Assembly: GCA_028753945.1 (NCBI GenBank)
Contig: JAPNXP010000013.1
Span: 2,790,001 to 2,854,000, forward strand
Reading direction: 5' to 3'
Length of the DNA stretch: 64,000 nt
Source of the DNA: Hexactinellida sp. DTS-2022
Taxonomy: Eukaryota; Porifera; Hexactinellida
Shown here piece after piece: positions 11,035-22,254 of this stretch. The notes beneath the pieces were generated by a model. The model made no database searches, was not told where the DNA came from, and saw only the letters and a program-made list of their open reading frames with translations. Both the position numbers and the translations under genes were made by a program. Numbering within the stretch: position 1 is the first letter of the stretch; every line of letters starts with the position of its first letter.

Positions 11035-11350
11035 TAGTTGCATTATACGTAACGTATAACGTATATATGGTACCATTATACGATAGGTGAACGTATAATG
11101 CCATCATACGAAACGTATAATCATCATACAACGTATAGCGCAAGGGCGGCACGTCATTTCGAAAAGTGGTACGGCGGAGAATTTTACAGTATATGAATGT
11201 GGTACGGCAAAGCTGGCAATCCTGAAAAGTGGTACGGCGCTCGCCGCACCAGCCGTACCGGGTATGCCGCCCCTGTAGCGTATAACGATTTTAACGTATA
11301 TATGGTCCATTATACGCTCCCCGAACGTATAATCGTATAATGCATCTATG
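11035..11350. mobile_element. Inverted-repeat MITE split by a second MITE
   Basis: The outer element is made of 'acgtataacgtatatatgg' and 'attatacg' motifs in opposite orientation at 11040-11135 and 11276-11345. It is interrupted by a 135-bp hAT-type MITE at 11141-11275 with ends CAAGGGCGGCA and TGCCGCCCCTG. 'tagcg' is repeated at both junctions. The inner element is related to the one at 58196-58548. Confidence 0.65.
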
Positions 11351-11915
11351 CTTAGTATCATTTTGTGATTATTATGAATATTAATTAAGGAGGCATTTCA
11401 ATAAACTGTAATAGATTATTCTACTCCTGCAAAGAATCGTTGCATATTTATCATATGGAATCTAGCTTTACAAATTACATAATACATGAAAGATATTAGT
11501 TGTGGAGAGAATTAAATTGTGCCCAAATGTAATGTAAAAATGCTATATCTGATTATTATACAGTACATCATGGATAGCGATTTTTGATCAAATTATCACT
11601 ATATCCAATATCAATATTTCCATTATGTACTGTATTACCTAGTTATATCTGGTGGGCAAGTGCACCCCTACCACCCCCTGTATGAAACCCTCCCTTAAAT
11701 ATCATAGGGCTTCGAATTCTATCGACTATAACAATATAATTAAATATTTCGATTGGCTTCATATTATGTACGTCAAGCAATACTCTTCTACTATTTAAAA
11801 CACATTAATACTAATTCACCATTCACCAACCTTGGGCAATATATTTTATTTGGTAGTATTCTAATAATTATAAATATTTTTTGAAAATAATATCTAGTTC
11901 TAATTGTGGTACCAT

Positions 11916-12271
11916 ATGGCTGAATTTATGGACATTAGTATGTTGCCCTCTTCTATACAGGAAAGACTGAAAGGGTTGGACGATGAGCTTGAAGAAGGAG
12001 ACATTACTCAGAAAGGGTACGACAAGAAACGTAAGAAATTATTGGAGCCATATACAGCGGATGTATCTACATGTGGAGGAGGACTAGAAGGTAGATACTC
12101 TCCAACAAGTCACTCCCCAACTATGCCATCCATGGACCTTACGATAGACGATGGAGAAACTATGGGTGAAGAGTTCTCTATTAGCGTTAGAAAAGATGCC
12201 GTGCATGCAGCAATGCAGGCCCTAAGAACTAATGGACCTATCTCCAGTAAACGCTCCAACCCATCCAATAG
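11916..12271 (+). CDS. DIP2: DIP2 (Disco-interacting protein 2) first coding exon
   Basis: Encodes 118 residues and ends in phase 2 at AATAG|GTATTG. The start is the ATG at 11916, giving MAEFMDISMLPSSIQERL; an upstream TTG in the same frame is not needed. Residues ~5-45 (LPSSIQERLKGLDDEL, then EEGDITQKGYDKKRKKLLEP) match the DMAP1-binding-type N-terminal domain that opens metazoan DIP2 proteins. A second DIP2-like stretch, VRKDAVHAAMQALR, precedes the donor. DIP2 proteins are large, with AMP-binding (adenylate-forming-like) modules after this domain; those exons are not seen here. The open frame is undamaged, unlike the surrounding transposon genes. The phase fits the exon at 41188. I see no clear promoter motif. 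Confidence 0.85.
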
Positions 12272-12477
12272 GTATTGTTTATTTCTATTTTGAATTTTCA
12301 AATTACAGTTTTTCTTAATATTTTTCATATAAAAACACAACGTTGCTCATCCGCTCTTCGCGCGTTCTTGCAACTTGCACTCGGTCCTGCGGGCTGCGGC
12401 CACAGCTTGTATTTATAACACATGCCTTTGTAAATTTAATGCGGGTGCACCAGTGTATTATACAGCCATTTGTAAAT

Positions 12478-14051
12478 CAGGGTTGCCAACCCTCCCGCTT
12501 TTTTGCTTTTTTTCTCCCATCCTCCCGACCTCCCGCCAAACTTTTCAAACTCCCGCTTTGGGAAATTGTTTCTATATTATTATTTTATGATATACAGTAA
12601 TACCTCGTTTTACGCGGTTTTTTTTAACGCGTTTTCGTTTTACGCGGAACAATTTTTTATAACCAAAACTTTTTTACGCGATCCTCAACTCGTTTTACGC
12701 GGTTTATCTATGATTTTCATACAATTAATTCTCTTTTTTATGGAGATTTTAGATAATTTTTAATATTCAGTCGAAACAAAGCGATTCTACAATTCCAAAA
12801 AAACAAAAAAATGATTATTTAGGGATAGAAGATAGTTAGCGATATGTATTTGACATATAGTAAGTTTATCCAAATATATTATTGGTCAAATGAATACATA
12901 TTTGCTTCACTATACACACTAAATATACCCGGTTGTGGGAGGTACCCGTAGGTGTAGGGTTGCGGTGTGAAGGGAATTTTAATTCCCTTCACAACACAAT
13001 TCCCTTTCTGTGGGAATTCCCAAATATTCTCACAAGTTGGTTTCTTTCAGGATTCCCATAGGTTAAAATAATTTCCATTCAAATCCCATATTGGAATTCC
13101 CATGGGATTAACATACACACGTATACCTTGGCTATCTGAGAGGTCCGGATGTTGGAGGTTTGGGTGTTTAAACACTAGGTATTTAAAATTTTATTCGATG
13201 TTGATAATTTTTGGAAACGCATCTATTGGTTTAATATGTGTTACTATGAGAATATACCGTTTTTTTTGCGCGATTTCGTTTTACGCGGGCTTTTCAAGGA
13301 ACGCATCTACCGCGTAAAAAGAGGGATACCTGTATAAGTAAATAACGGGATTTTTTTTGCTAAAATTCGTCAAGATACGAGTACCAAGTTTTGTTCTACT
13401 CATGTATACTTACTTGTAAGTAGTTAAGATTATTTAGCCAATTATTACTACACTGTACTATTATGTTTTAATTCGAATTTGGAAGAAATTCTTAAAAATA
13501 TCCCGGATGGCCTTGCGCTACCCTCCAGAAATTTGTTATACTAGATCCGATGCTGAATTTTTTTCTCGTTTAGTTTATAAGTCGATATATGCAACCACGT
13601 GTGGATTAAGTTTACAACACAATTTACAAATCTGATGGCCTAATCTTCATGAATTTCCTTGAAATCTCAAGAAAAATGTTCATAAATTACGAGAACTTTC
13701 TACGTATATCTGAAAAAAAAACATAATATTTGTAAATTTTTTTATAATTCCTTCATCTAGCTATTCCTTTTTTGTTGAATTATTGCATACATTGGGTGAA
13801 TATGAGATACGCGGGAATAAATTTGATAGATAGAACTATCAAAATAAGCGTTTCCTAATACTCGATATCCAGACATAAAAAAATAATCATTTGTATCGTT
13901 CTATTCATGATAGATTCAAAGAAATGGCATATATTTTAAGTCTCCCGCTTTTCTCCCGTTTTTTCATCTCCGACCTCCCGCTTTTTTGGTAAACTCCCGC
14001 CAAAATTGGCAAAATCTCCCGCTTTTTGGTTTTCAGAGGTTGGCAACCCTG
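12478..14051. mobile_element. hAT-type element (CAGGGTTGCCAACC ends), non-autonomous
   Basis: 1.57 kb with ends CAGGGTTGCCAACCCTCCCG and the complement ending GGTTGGCAACCCTG. Sub-terminal 'cctcccgctttttt' motifs lie at both ends. It is flanked by tgtaaat (12471-12477 and 14052-14058). The repeat it sits in has an uninterrupted relative at ~36,695 (opposite strand) with a single ttgtaaat, confirming the insertion. A Tigger-type element (12595-13332) is nested inside. It lies 207 bp downstream of the DIP2 donor site, in the intron. Confidence 0.85.
12595..13332. mobile_element. Tigger/pogo-like non-autonomous element
   Basis: 738 bp. The ends CAGTAATACCTCGTTTTACG and complement CAGGTATCCCTCTTTTTACG are flanked by TA (12593-12594, 13333-13334). 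Internal 'gttttacgcgg' repeats sit near both ends. 12960-13095 holds 'gggaattccc' palindromic motifs that may be a further insertion. Confidence 0.8.
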
Positions 14052-14215
14052 TGTAAATACACTCCTAATCCTGGTCTAATCCAATTTTCATACGTCTATA
14101 TTCAAATTAATGTTCGGTATAGGAGAGGATTCCAATTTTCGCGCTCCTAAATTCAAATTTTCCAAAAATCATGCTCCAAAAGGAGCGTCTCGAGCTCCTG
14201 GATAAATCCTTGGGG
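14052..14215. repeat. Interspersed repeat, inverted relatives at 34.0 and 36.6 kb
   Basis: The segment from 'acactcctaatcctggtcta' to 'catgctccaaaaggagcg' is matched on the opposite strand at about 36,586-36,720, and more loosely at 34,003-34,065. Its left continuation lies at 12,440-12,477, before the hAT insertion. Element class unknown. Confidence 0.7.
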
Positions 14216-14739
14216 TGCACAGTGGCTTAAAACTGTAGTTTATGGGAAATAGGCAATTAGGTTGCAAGTACACAAACTGAAGTATTAATGACATATAGGT
14301 TATTGATAGCTGGGAATTGAATCGTATCATCAAAAATGATGTATGTAGTATCTTAAATTTAGTCCTGGGTGATTTGTTGTAAATCAATGAAATAATATTT
14401 TTTGTAAATCAATGAAATGATATTTTTTGGTTTGTTAATAACACACTTTTAATATTCACACATGGTCATTGTCAAATATCTTGAATTCACGGGAAGATTT
14501 TGTAGATGTCCAATTCCCAAGCAATATAAGGATTTATATACTCATGTAAAGGCGGTAGATGCTTAATGAATATAATTATAATGTGTATTAAACTCAATGA
14601 TACCTTAGATCACTTTTTCTAGCATAGCTGTTTCTGGTGCATGACACAACACAAAACTAACTTCCTTCAATTTCAAAAACCACAAACTAACTTCCTTCAA
14701 TTTCAAAAACCCAATATAGTGTGGCCGATTTGCTAAGAT

Positions 14740-15291
14740 TTCAATAATAATTCTGCATTTAGTGATAAAGGCATCAAATTTTTGTTGTGCAATTAGAAAA
14801 ATGTATATCTAATGATTTAAGATCGGGAGGCACCTAGAATTCGACCTTTATGCTTCCAATATTTTTTAATGCCCATATATGATAAATTGGTAAAATGAAT
14901 AATACTCAGCTACAGTGGCGTAGCCTGCCCCGAGTGATTGCCCGACCACAGAGAGAAGTTGCCCGGACCTGTGCCTCCCAGGTCCGGGCCTGTTTACGCC
15001 ACTGACCCATTGAAAAAATATTGCCCGGGCACAGAGAGAAGTTGCCCGGGCCTGTGATCCCAGGCCCGGGCCTGGCTATGCCACTGCTCAGCTACTTAAC
15101 CTTATATTGCTTCCAAAGGTATTATTTAGGTATAGGAAGTCGGCTATTCTGAACATTTACTGTTTGAAGCTAAATTCTATCTAGTACAGAAAATGTGTTA
15201 GCCAATTAGTTCCAATTATGTCCATATATGGTCATGTGACTAATAATTCGGCTATTTTACGAAATATCGTTTCCGAATGTATTATTTAGCA
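14740..15291 (+). repeat. Interspersed repeat with inverted partner at 23.1-23.4 kb
   Basis: From 'gcatttagtgataaa' to 'cgaatgtattatttag' this matches the reverse complement of about 23,090-23,420 at high but imperfect identity. The left copy carries the MITE at 14913-15086; the right copy does not. The two copies face each other across the Ginger palindrome. Whether they are long terminal inverted repeats of one large element or two separate insertions is open. Confidence 0.75.
14913..15086. mobile_element. hAT-type MITE with perfect TSD and empty-site proof
   Basis: 174 bp, ends CAGTGGCGTAGCC and its near complement GGCTATGCCACTG, flanked by ctcagcta (14905-14912, 15087-15094). The inverted partner repeat has the single unoccupied site tagctgag at 23259-23266. 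Internally it holds two copies of 'cagagagaagttgcccgg'. Confidence 0.95.
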
Positions 15292-15900
15292 GGGTTGGGT
15301 TCAAGACTTCAAGTACATTTCAAAGTACTTAAGTACAAGTACTACTACTTTTCAGATATCCAAGTACAATACAAGTACAAGTACGGGTAAACTTAAAGTA
15401 CTTAAGTACAAGTACAAGTACAATGAAAAATACGAAAATACTTGAGGACAAGTACAAGTACTTCCCAAGCTCTTATGATAAATCTCTCGTACTAATAGTA
15501 GAATTGCTAAATATATAGTTTATATTGTATCATCCAAATCTATTTAAATGAAAGTAGAAGTAGTCCTTGACACGAATACAATTCCTAACATACTAAGTAT
15601 TAAGTAACACTACTTTATTTGAGATGGGATTTGAGGAACATCAATGATGTGTGTTGGAAATATATTGAATGATAAAAAAGTCACGAGTAACAAGTACTCA
15701 AGTAGAAGTGCAAGTACTTTAGAAAAACGAGGAAAGTAATTAAGTACAAGTCAGGGTTGGGGCCGATTACTTTCAGATGATTACGATTACGATTACGATT
15801 TATATTTTTTAAACGATTATGATTACGATTACTATTACGTTCTATAATTTTTAAGTGATTACGATTACGATTACAATTAAAATAAACTTGTATATGATTA
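15292..15900. repeat. AAGTAC-rich and GATTAC-rich simple-repeat elements
   Basis: Two stretches each start with a hAT-like CAGGGTTGGG motif (15292 and 15754). The first is dense in 'aagtacttaagtacaagtac' variants to ~15,750. The second is dense in 'gattacgattacgattacg' to ~15,900. No matching right ends (CCAACCCTG) were found, so these are probably truncated MITEs. Confidence 0.65.
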
Positions 15901-16019
15901 CAATTATGAAAATAACCCAAAATGTATACTAAATGCGGTCTGGCCAAGTCTGATAAATTCGAATCTTAAAGTACTTACAGTAATGAAAAGTGTCAATTTC
16001 ACTGTTACTGTATATGTTG

Positions 16020-16120
16020 TAGGCGAAATTGAGTACCAGGCGAGATTGAGTCTCAATTTCGCCTGAAACTCAATTTCGCCTGCGAGTGTCAGGCGAGATT
16101 GAGTACCAGGCGAAATGGAG
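16020..16120. repeat. Short inverted and direct array of an AGGCGAAATTGAGT motif
   Basis: About five copies of 'aggcgaratt(g)agt' in both orientations within 100 bp. They can fold into hairpins. No gene nearby. Confidence 0.7.
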
Positions 16121-16759
16121 TCATAATACTTATAGAAAATTTATAACTAAATATTATGGGTTGTTAAAAATTGATTATATCCCAGATCTAATCCAGTTAT
16201 TCGTTCACTTATCATACTAGGTAAACAAAGTATCCTGAATACGAATTTGACACTCACAAGTTTCTAATACAAATATTTATTGTTGTTATTGACAATATAG
16301 GTAAACAAGTTTGTAAAATATTAGAATTTACATAGAGATTAGACGATTATTTTAAGTAATTGCATATGCTAAATACGAATTTAGAATTAACTACTTGCAA
16401 ATAAGGGCTGTTTGTTGTTAAAGTTGGGGAATTAATGACTAAGAATAAGATTGAGATTTTAAATTATAAGTAAGTAAGCAAACAAGTATCATATAGAACG
16501 TATATAAATTAATATTGAACATTGTAAAAATGAATACGAGTCCTTTTATAAGTTTATTATAAAGCGAGGTTAAAATGTAAATATATTCGCTAGCAAAAGC
16601 GAACGAGATTATAGGCTCGTAATAAATATCTATCGTAATCTACTCGCGAATTCAAACCATTCCACTCAAGCCACCAGTTTAATCTTCAATACATATTATT
16701 TTAAATACATTTACTAAATAAACAGAATATAATTAAACGGACACATTCTTTACTGATAA
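16121..16759. other. AT-rich stretch without recognisable feature
   Basis: No open frame, repeat pair or terminal repeat that I can support. Confidence 0.4.
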
Positions 16760-17930
16760 GCTGGTTCTTGTTAGTTGGTTTAATAGTTGGCTGGGTTGTT
16801 AGTTGGTTTAATAGTTGGCTGAGTTAATAGTTGGCTGAGTAATAGTTGGCTGGGTTGTTAGTTGGTTTAAGGAGATAGGTCCTCAAATTTTCGACACCCG
16901 ATAACCCCTAATTATTATTGTGTTTTCGAATAGTACTAATTATTCTAAGAAGGACCTAGAAGCTCAGAATTTCTAAAAATCGAAAAATTTGAATTAGATA
17001 TTCATAGTCAAAGTTTAGCCTAATAGTGAATCCATACTAGTCATTATAAATTCTAGCTATTTACTCTAATTGGCGCAAGTTCTATTATAGTGCAAGTTTA
17101 ACTCTACTACATTAGTACAAGGGATTATGCCACACAGAATTTTCAATATCGATTTGATTCTTTTTTTCTATAGATTTTCAAATAATCACTCGATTTTATC
17201 AGAATTTTGGCATTATATAATTATTAACTCTATAAATTTGTATTAAAGTTGAAAATCGACACGGCATAATCCTAAGAACAACTGACAAGGATCATTTTTG
17301 AGGGATAGTTTTTTTCTCTACGACTTATACTTTTTGAGATACACATAAGAATACAAAGGTCACTCTCAGAAAATCTTGCGGAATTTTCTTTAATACAAAA
17401 TAACGGCGACTTTAACCTTTAGTTACGTCAAAAAGGTCGAAGAAATGTCCGAATCAAATTTTTCTTTCGGAATTGGATAGATAGTATATCAAAGTTTAGT
17501 TGGGAGTGCTTAAACAATAATCCATAATTTTTCATGATTTACTAATAATTGAGTGTCTTATCCCCTAATTTGCACAATTCCCCATTCTTTGACCTTCAGT
17601 GACGTCAAAAAGGTCAAAAAAATGTCCGAATTAAAAATTTCTTTCGGAATTAGATAGATAGTATATCAATGTATAGCTAGGCGTGCCAAAAACAATATTT
17701 TTGCGTTTGCAACATTAGTGATTAATTTGAGGACCTATCTCCTTAATAGTTGGCTGAGTTAATAGTTGGTTTAATAGTTGGCTGAGTTAATAGTTGGTTT
17801 AATAGTTGGCTGAGTAATAGTTGGCTGGGTTGTTAGTTGGTTTAATAGTTGGCTGAGTTAATAGTTGGTTTAATAGTTGGCTGGGTTGTTAGTTGGTTTA
17901 ATAGTTGGCTGAGTTGTTAGTTCTTTTGTA
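16760..17930 (+). repeat. AGTTGGTTTAATAGTTGGCTG minisatellite, split in two
   Basis: Units combining 'ttagttggtttaatag' and 'ttggctgagttaatag' occupy 16,760-16,866 and resume at 17,747-17,930. The 872-bp TTAA-flanked element at 16871-17742 sits between the halves, so the array existed first. Confidence 0.85.
16871..17742. mobile_element. TTAA-flanked inverted-repeat element (piggyBac- or Kolobok-like MITE)
   Basis: 872 bp, ends GGAGATAGGTCCTCAAATT and its complement, flanked by TTAA (16867-16870, 17743-17746). A TTAA target is used by piggyBac and Kolobok elements. The right half contains two diverged ~140-bp direct repeats (about 17,405-17,520 and 17,585-17,700). These share 'gacgtcaaaaaggtc' and 'tttcggaattrgatagata'. 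No transposase. Confidence 0.85.
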
Positions 17931-18060
17931 AATTTGGTTTTTTAAAAAACCGGTGCAGTTATTGGTTTGAGGCAAGGTGAGGCGATGGTCGAGGTTTTGA
18001 GGTAATAAGAATGTTAACAGAGATCCCAATTAGAAAAGGAGTAGGCTACGTTACTGCGTA

Positions 18061-19893
18061 ATGACGATTGATGATGTAAAGGTACTATACTACAGGGAAC
18101 AAGATGTCCGAGGTATTCCACGACCCCGTTTACGCGTAGTACCCAAGGAAGACCTATGGGACACACTGGTGCTCGCACATAAGGAGCTGTCTCATGGAGG
18201 ACGCGATAGGATGGAAGCCTACTTCCTAGAGCATATGTACCACATCCCTCGTGAGGTAATACTCCTCTTTCTACGCCTGTGCCCTATCTGTCAGGCAACC
18301 AAAGGGAGAAAGTCCACACAGAAAATAATTCACAAGCCGATCATACCTGCAGGGGTTGGCGTACGTGGACAGGCTGATCTGGTCGACTTGCAGTTAAGTC
18401 CTGATAACGGGTACAAGTTCATCCTCAATTACCAAGACTGCTTCAGCAAGTTCGTCGTCCTGAGACCACTCAAATCCAAGACAGCAGAGGAGGTGTCACA
18501 GTGCTTGGTGCGTATCTTCTGTGAGCATGGCCCGCCTCATATCCTGCACACAGATAACGGCACTGAGTTCGCGAATAAGACACTGATCGCTCTTCTACAC
18601 AAGCTGTGGTCAAGCACACGTATCGTGCACGGCAGGCCTCGTCACCCAGAGGATCAGGGGAGCGTGGAGCGTGCTAATGGCGACTTCAAGAAGCTACTCT
18701 ACGCCCGCCTCAAGGATGAGAAGAAAGCCCAGAACGAGTGGGTGAGTATCTTACATTATGTTCAATACTCTAAGAATATTGCACATCACCGTGGTATTAA
18801 TGCCACTCCCTATTCTGTGCATTTTGGACGAACGCCGCCCGATCTCAGTGTGGACATGTCACTACCCAGGGAAGTGGTCCAGCCACTCGAGACAGAGGAC
18901 CAACTGGAACAAGCCCTCGATAGCAGACAAGTGATTGAGTATGCCTCTCAGGACTCTGCTACGCCCACAGCTCTACCTTCACCCAGTCTCATCCCACTGT
19001 CACATCTATCCTTGCAGGCGTCACCTAGTGAAGCGGATATGCTAGGTGCTACTGCGCCGCCACCTGGGTCCAGCTTCTCGCTGCCTACTTGCTCCTATGA
19101 CCCAGATGCTAACGATTGGCCCTCTGATACTTTTCTCTTAGACTCACAGCAAGCTGGGAGTAGCCAAGATAACGATTCACCAACTGGGTCTCCCCTCCTT
19201 AACCCGCCCTCGTGCTTAGATGTGGACTCTTACGAGGATTCATACGACATGAGTGTGCGCCCACTGATTGGATGTGAGACTACTCCCTTCTTCGACCTCT
19301 CTCCGATAGTTCCTGCACCCTCGGTACAGACGCCACCTACCTGCGTAGTATACCCGCTTGATCCAGTCCCTTCCTGCGGTATATGCCACATTACTGACGA
19401 CAATGAAACTACAGCCTGTAGTCATTGCCGGGCTGAATTATATAGCTGGCATCTTACGTGTATAGCCTCTGTGGCTGCCTATGCGGACGCAGGTGACCAG
19501 TACTTCTGTGAATCGGACCAGTTCTGCAAGAGTGCTCTGGATACCGCCCGCAGACGCCGCAATAGCTGGCTAGCACTGAAGAAACAGGGAGGTAGCATGA
19601 TCGAGTCAAGTAAGAAACGGTTCAAGCCTCTAGAGCTCGGCGACAACGTCCGGATACCTATCCCTAGTGTTGACAGAGCCCCTATTGGCCCTACCAGCCT
19701 GGTTGGCACTGTGACTGACATATACTCAGAGGGAGGCGCATTCCAAGTAGGCACTAAGCATGGTACGATCAAGACTGCTTTCACTCGCTCAGATTTGACC
19801 CCATGTGGTACAAGTCAACTCCTCCTGCCTACTGATGTCCCAGACCAGGAGCTATCCGTCAGAACGGCTGCCAGGTTGGAGGCAGACAGGTAA
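18061..19893 (+). pseudogene. Ginger/KRBA2-like integrase, C-terminally truncated copy
   Basis: A 610-residue open frame. An HHCC integrase zinc motif lies at H40, H45, C74, C77. The RNase-H-like core has D106/D109 (GQADLVDLQ), D165 (HTDNGTEF) and E203 (QGSVERANGDFKK). A low-complexity S/P/D-rich linker follows, then a PHD-type Cys/His cluster near residues 439-480 (CGICHITDD...CSHC...HLTC...C). A basic C-terminal domain closes it. This is the chromosomal 'GIN'/KRBA2 integrase layout shared with Ginger transposons. The frame ends 'RLEADR' where the inverted-repeat arm stops, so the Cys-rich tail present in the other copy is lost. There are no internal stops. The base composition is more GC-rich than the surroundings. 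The start codon is uncertain. Confidence 0.8.
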
Positions 19894-19934
19894 TATACGT
19901 GGGCTCAGTATTTCTACCGGCATACGTATATTAC
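19890..19934. repeat. Hairpin at the centre of the palindrome
   Basis: GTAATATACGT (19890-19900) pairs perfectly with ACGTATATTAC (19924-19934) across a 23-nt loop. It lies between the truncated end of the + integrase copy and the stop codon of the - copy. It may be part of the original element's 3' end. Confidence 0.8.
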
Positions 19935-19942
19935 TGTAGTTA

Positions 19943-21548
19943 TTAATGTTTATTGTTGCACGTAGTACTACTGTGACATTTAGAGTTGCACTTGACCTGC
20001 TTCTTGTAGCACGTGCAGCGTTGGGAGAGGCACGTCTTCTTGCAGTGGCAATATATGATACTAGGGCCACCTGCCTCCAACCTGGCAGCCGTTCTGACGG
20101 ATAGCTCCTGGTCTGGGACATCAGTAGGCAGGAGGAGTTGACTTGTACCACATGGGGTCAAATCTGAGCGAGTGAAAGCAGTCTTGATCGTACCATGCTT
20201 AGTGCCTACTTGGAATGCGCCTCCCTCTGAGTATATGTCAGTCACAGTGCCAACCAGGCTGGTAGGGCCAATAGGGGCTCTGTCAACACTAGGGATAGGT
20301 ATCCGGACGTTGTCGCCGAGCTCTAGAGGCTTGAACCGTTTCTTACTTGACTCGATCATGCTACCTCCCTGTTTCTTCAGTGCTAGCCAGCTATTGCGGC
20401 GTCTGCGGGCGGTATCCAGAGCACTCTTGCAGAACTGGTCCGATTCACAGAAGTACTGGTCACCTGCGTCCGCATAGGCAGCCACAGAGGCTATACACGT
20501 AAGATGCCAGCTATATAATTCAGCCCGGCAATGACTACAGGCTGTAGTTTCATTGTCGTCAGTAATGTGGCATATACCGCAGGAAGGGACTGGATCAAGC
20601 GGGTATACTACGCAGGTAGGTGGCGTCTGTACCGAGGGTGCAGGAACTATCGGAGAGAGGTCGAAGAAGGGAGTAGTCTCACATCCAATCAGTGGGCGCA
20701 CACTCATGTCGTATGAATCCTCGTAAGAGTCCACATCTAAGCACGAGGGCGGGTTAAGGAGGGGAGACCCAGTTGGTGAATCGTTATCTTGGCTACTCCC
20801 AGCTTGCTGTGAGTCTAAGAGAAAAGTATCAGAGGGCCAATCGTTAGCATCTGGGTCATAGGAGCAAGTAGGCAGCGAGAAGCTGGACCCAGGTGGCGGC
20901 GCAGTAGCACCTAGCATATCCGCTTCACTAGGTGACGCCTGCAAGGATAGATGTGACAGTGGGATGAGACTGGGTGAAGGTAGAGCTGTGGGCGTAGCAG
21001 AGTCCTGAGAGGCATACTCAATCACTTGTCTGCTATCGAGGGCTTGTTCCAGTTGGTCCTCTGTCTCGAGTGGCTGGACCACTTCCCTGGGTAGTGACAT
21101 GTCCACACTGAGATCGGGCGGCGTTCGTCCAAAATGCACAGAATAGGGAGTGGCATTAATACCACGGTGATGTGCAATATTCTTAGAGTATTGAACATAA
21201 TGTAAGATACTCACCCACTCGTTCTGGGCTTTCTTCTCATCCTTGAGGCGGGCGTAGAGTAGCTTCTTGAAGTCGCCATTAGCACGCTCCACGCTCCCCT
21301 GATCCTCTGGGTGACGAGGCCTGCCGTGCACGATACGTGTGCTTGACCACAGCTTGTGTAGAAGAGCGATCAGTGTCTTATTCGCGAACTCAGTGCCGTT
21401 ATCTGTGTGCAGGATATGAGGCGGGCCATGCTCACAGAAGATACGCACCAAGCACTGTGACACCTCCTCTGCTGTCTTGGATTTGAGTGGTCTCAGGACG
21501 ACGAACTTGCTGAAGCAGTCTTGGTAATTGAGGATGAACTTGTACCCG
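19943..21548 (-). pseudogene. Ginger/KRBA2-like integrase, N-terminally truncated copy
   Basis: Same protein as the + copy from YKFILNYQD onward, but it continues past RLEA into GGPSIIYCHCKKTCLSQRC and a Cys-rich tail (CTCYKKQVKCNSKC) ending at 19943. It therefore shows the natural C-terminus missing from the left copy. The HHCC zinc motif and the first catalytic Asp lie upstream of the arm and are absent. The open frame runs on to 21628 only through unrelated sequence. Neither copy can encode a complete integrase. Confidence 0.8.
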
Positions 21549-22254
21549 GATAAGATAGCTTCAAAAACCTTAAAAAAATAGTTAAAGAATGGACCTTCCA
21601 TGGTGACAAATGACGTAGGAATCTTCAAAAGGCTATTACATTGAAAGTATAGTCCCGATTGAGTTGAAATTTTCAGTGCAGGTACTACTTATTGTATACT
21701 GTTCAAAAACACTCTAATCTCAATTTATGAAATGTTCAGATAGGGAACTTAATTTTTCAAAATGATTCCCGGAGGCCCTTTGAATTTGTCGCTATAAAAA
21801 AGTTTGCCCAAACTTCCAGAGCGGCGGCATGGGAGCTTAAATCGCGAGATATATCCTAAAGTATCAGAATCAGGCATAAAACTTAACTAGCCAGAGGTTG
21901 GTCACGGAATCTTTATTTTTGACTCCACTATTGGTTTCATAATATAAATCTGTTTACCGCTAACAAATATTTTGTGATAAACGTTTAAAACTTGACACAA
22001 TCAAATTACATGTTCTGATGGACATGTAAACTTAAAGTGGTACCTGAACATTTTATCTGTATTCAGAAGGCCATTACTAGGCCATAAACATCATTTGTGT
22101 ATTTAATATTTATCAGAACATTTTCCTCTAATAACTTAACTAAATGTCAAATATTATATTAAAAATTAGAAAATCCTAAATTAGACCACAAAGTTGTTCA
22201 AAATATAATGCAAATAATCTAAATAATAATAATTTTATCAATTATTAGGCTATA
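21549..22254. other. AT-rich stretch without recognisable feature
   Basis: Starts exactly where arm 2 of the palindrome ends. No open frame or repeat pair that I can support. Confidence 0.4.

Larger units (their letters stand above)
18408..21548. repeat. Large inverted repeat: two 1,478-bp arms, 185-bp spacer
   Basis: Arm 1 is 18408-19885 and arm 2, inverted, is 20071-21548. They have equal length, identical translated protein throughout, and identical DNA wherever I compared them. The spacer is 19886-20070. The outer sequences are unrelated (unique N-terminal coding on the left, non-coding AT-rich DNA on the right). Such identity means a very recent inverted duplication, ongoing arm-to-arm gene conversion, or an assembly artefact. 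Confidence 0.92.

Noticed and set aside
19240-20716. Antisense open frames of 61 and 101 codons inside the integrase arms
   Set aside because: They are mirror-image shadows of the integrase frame, present twice only because the arms are inverted copies.
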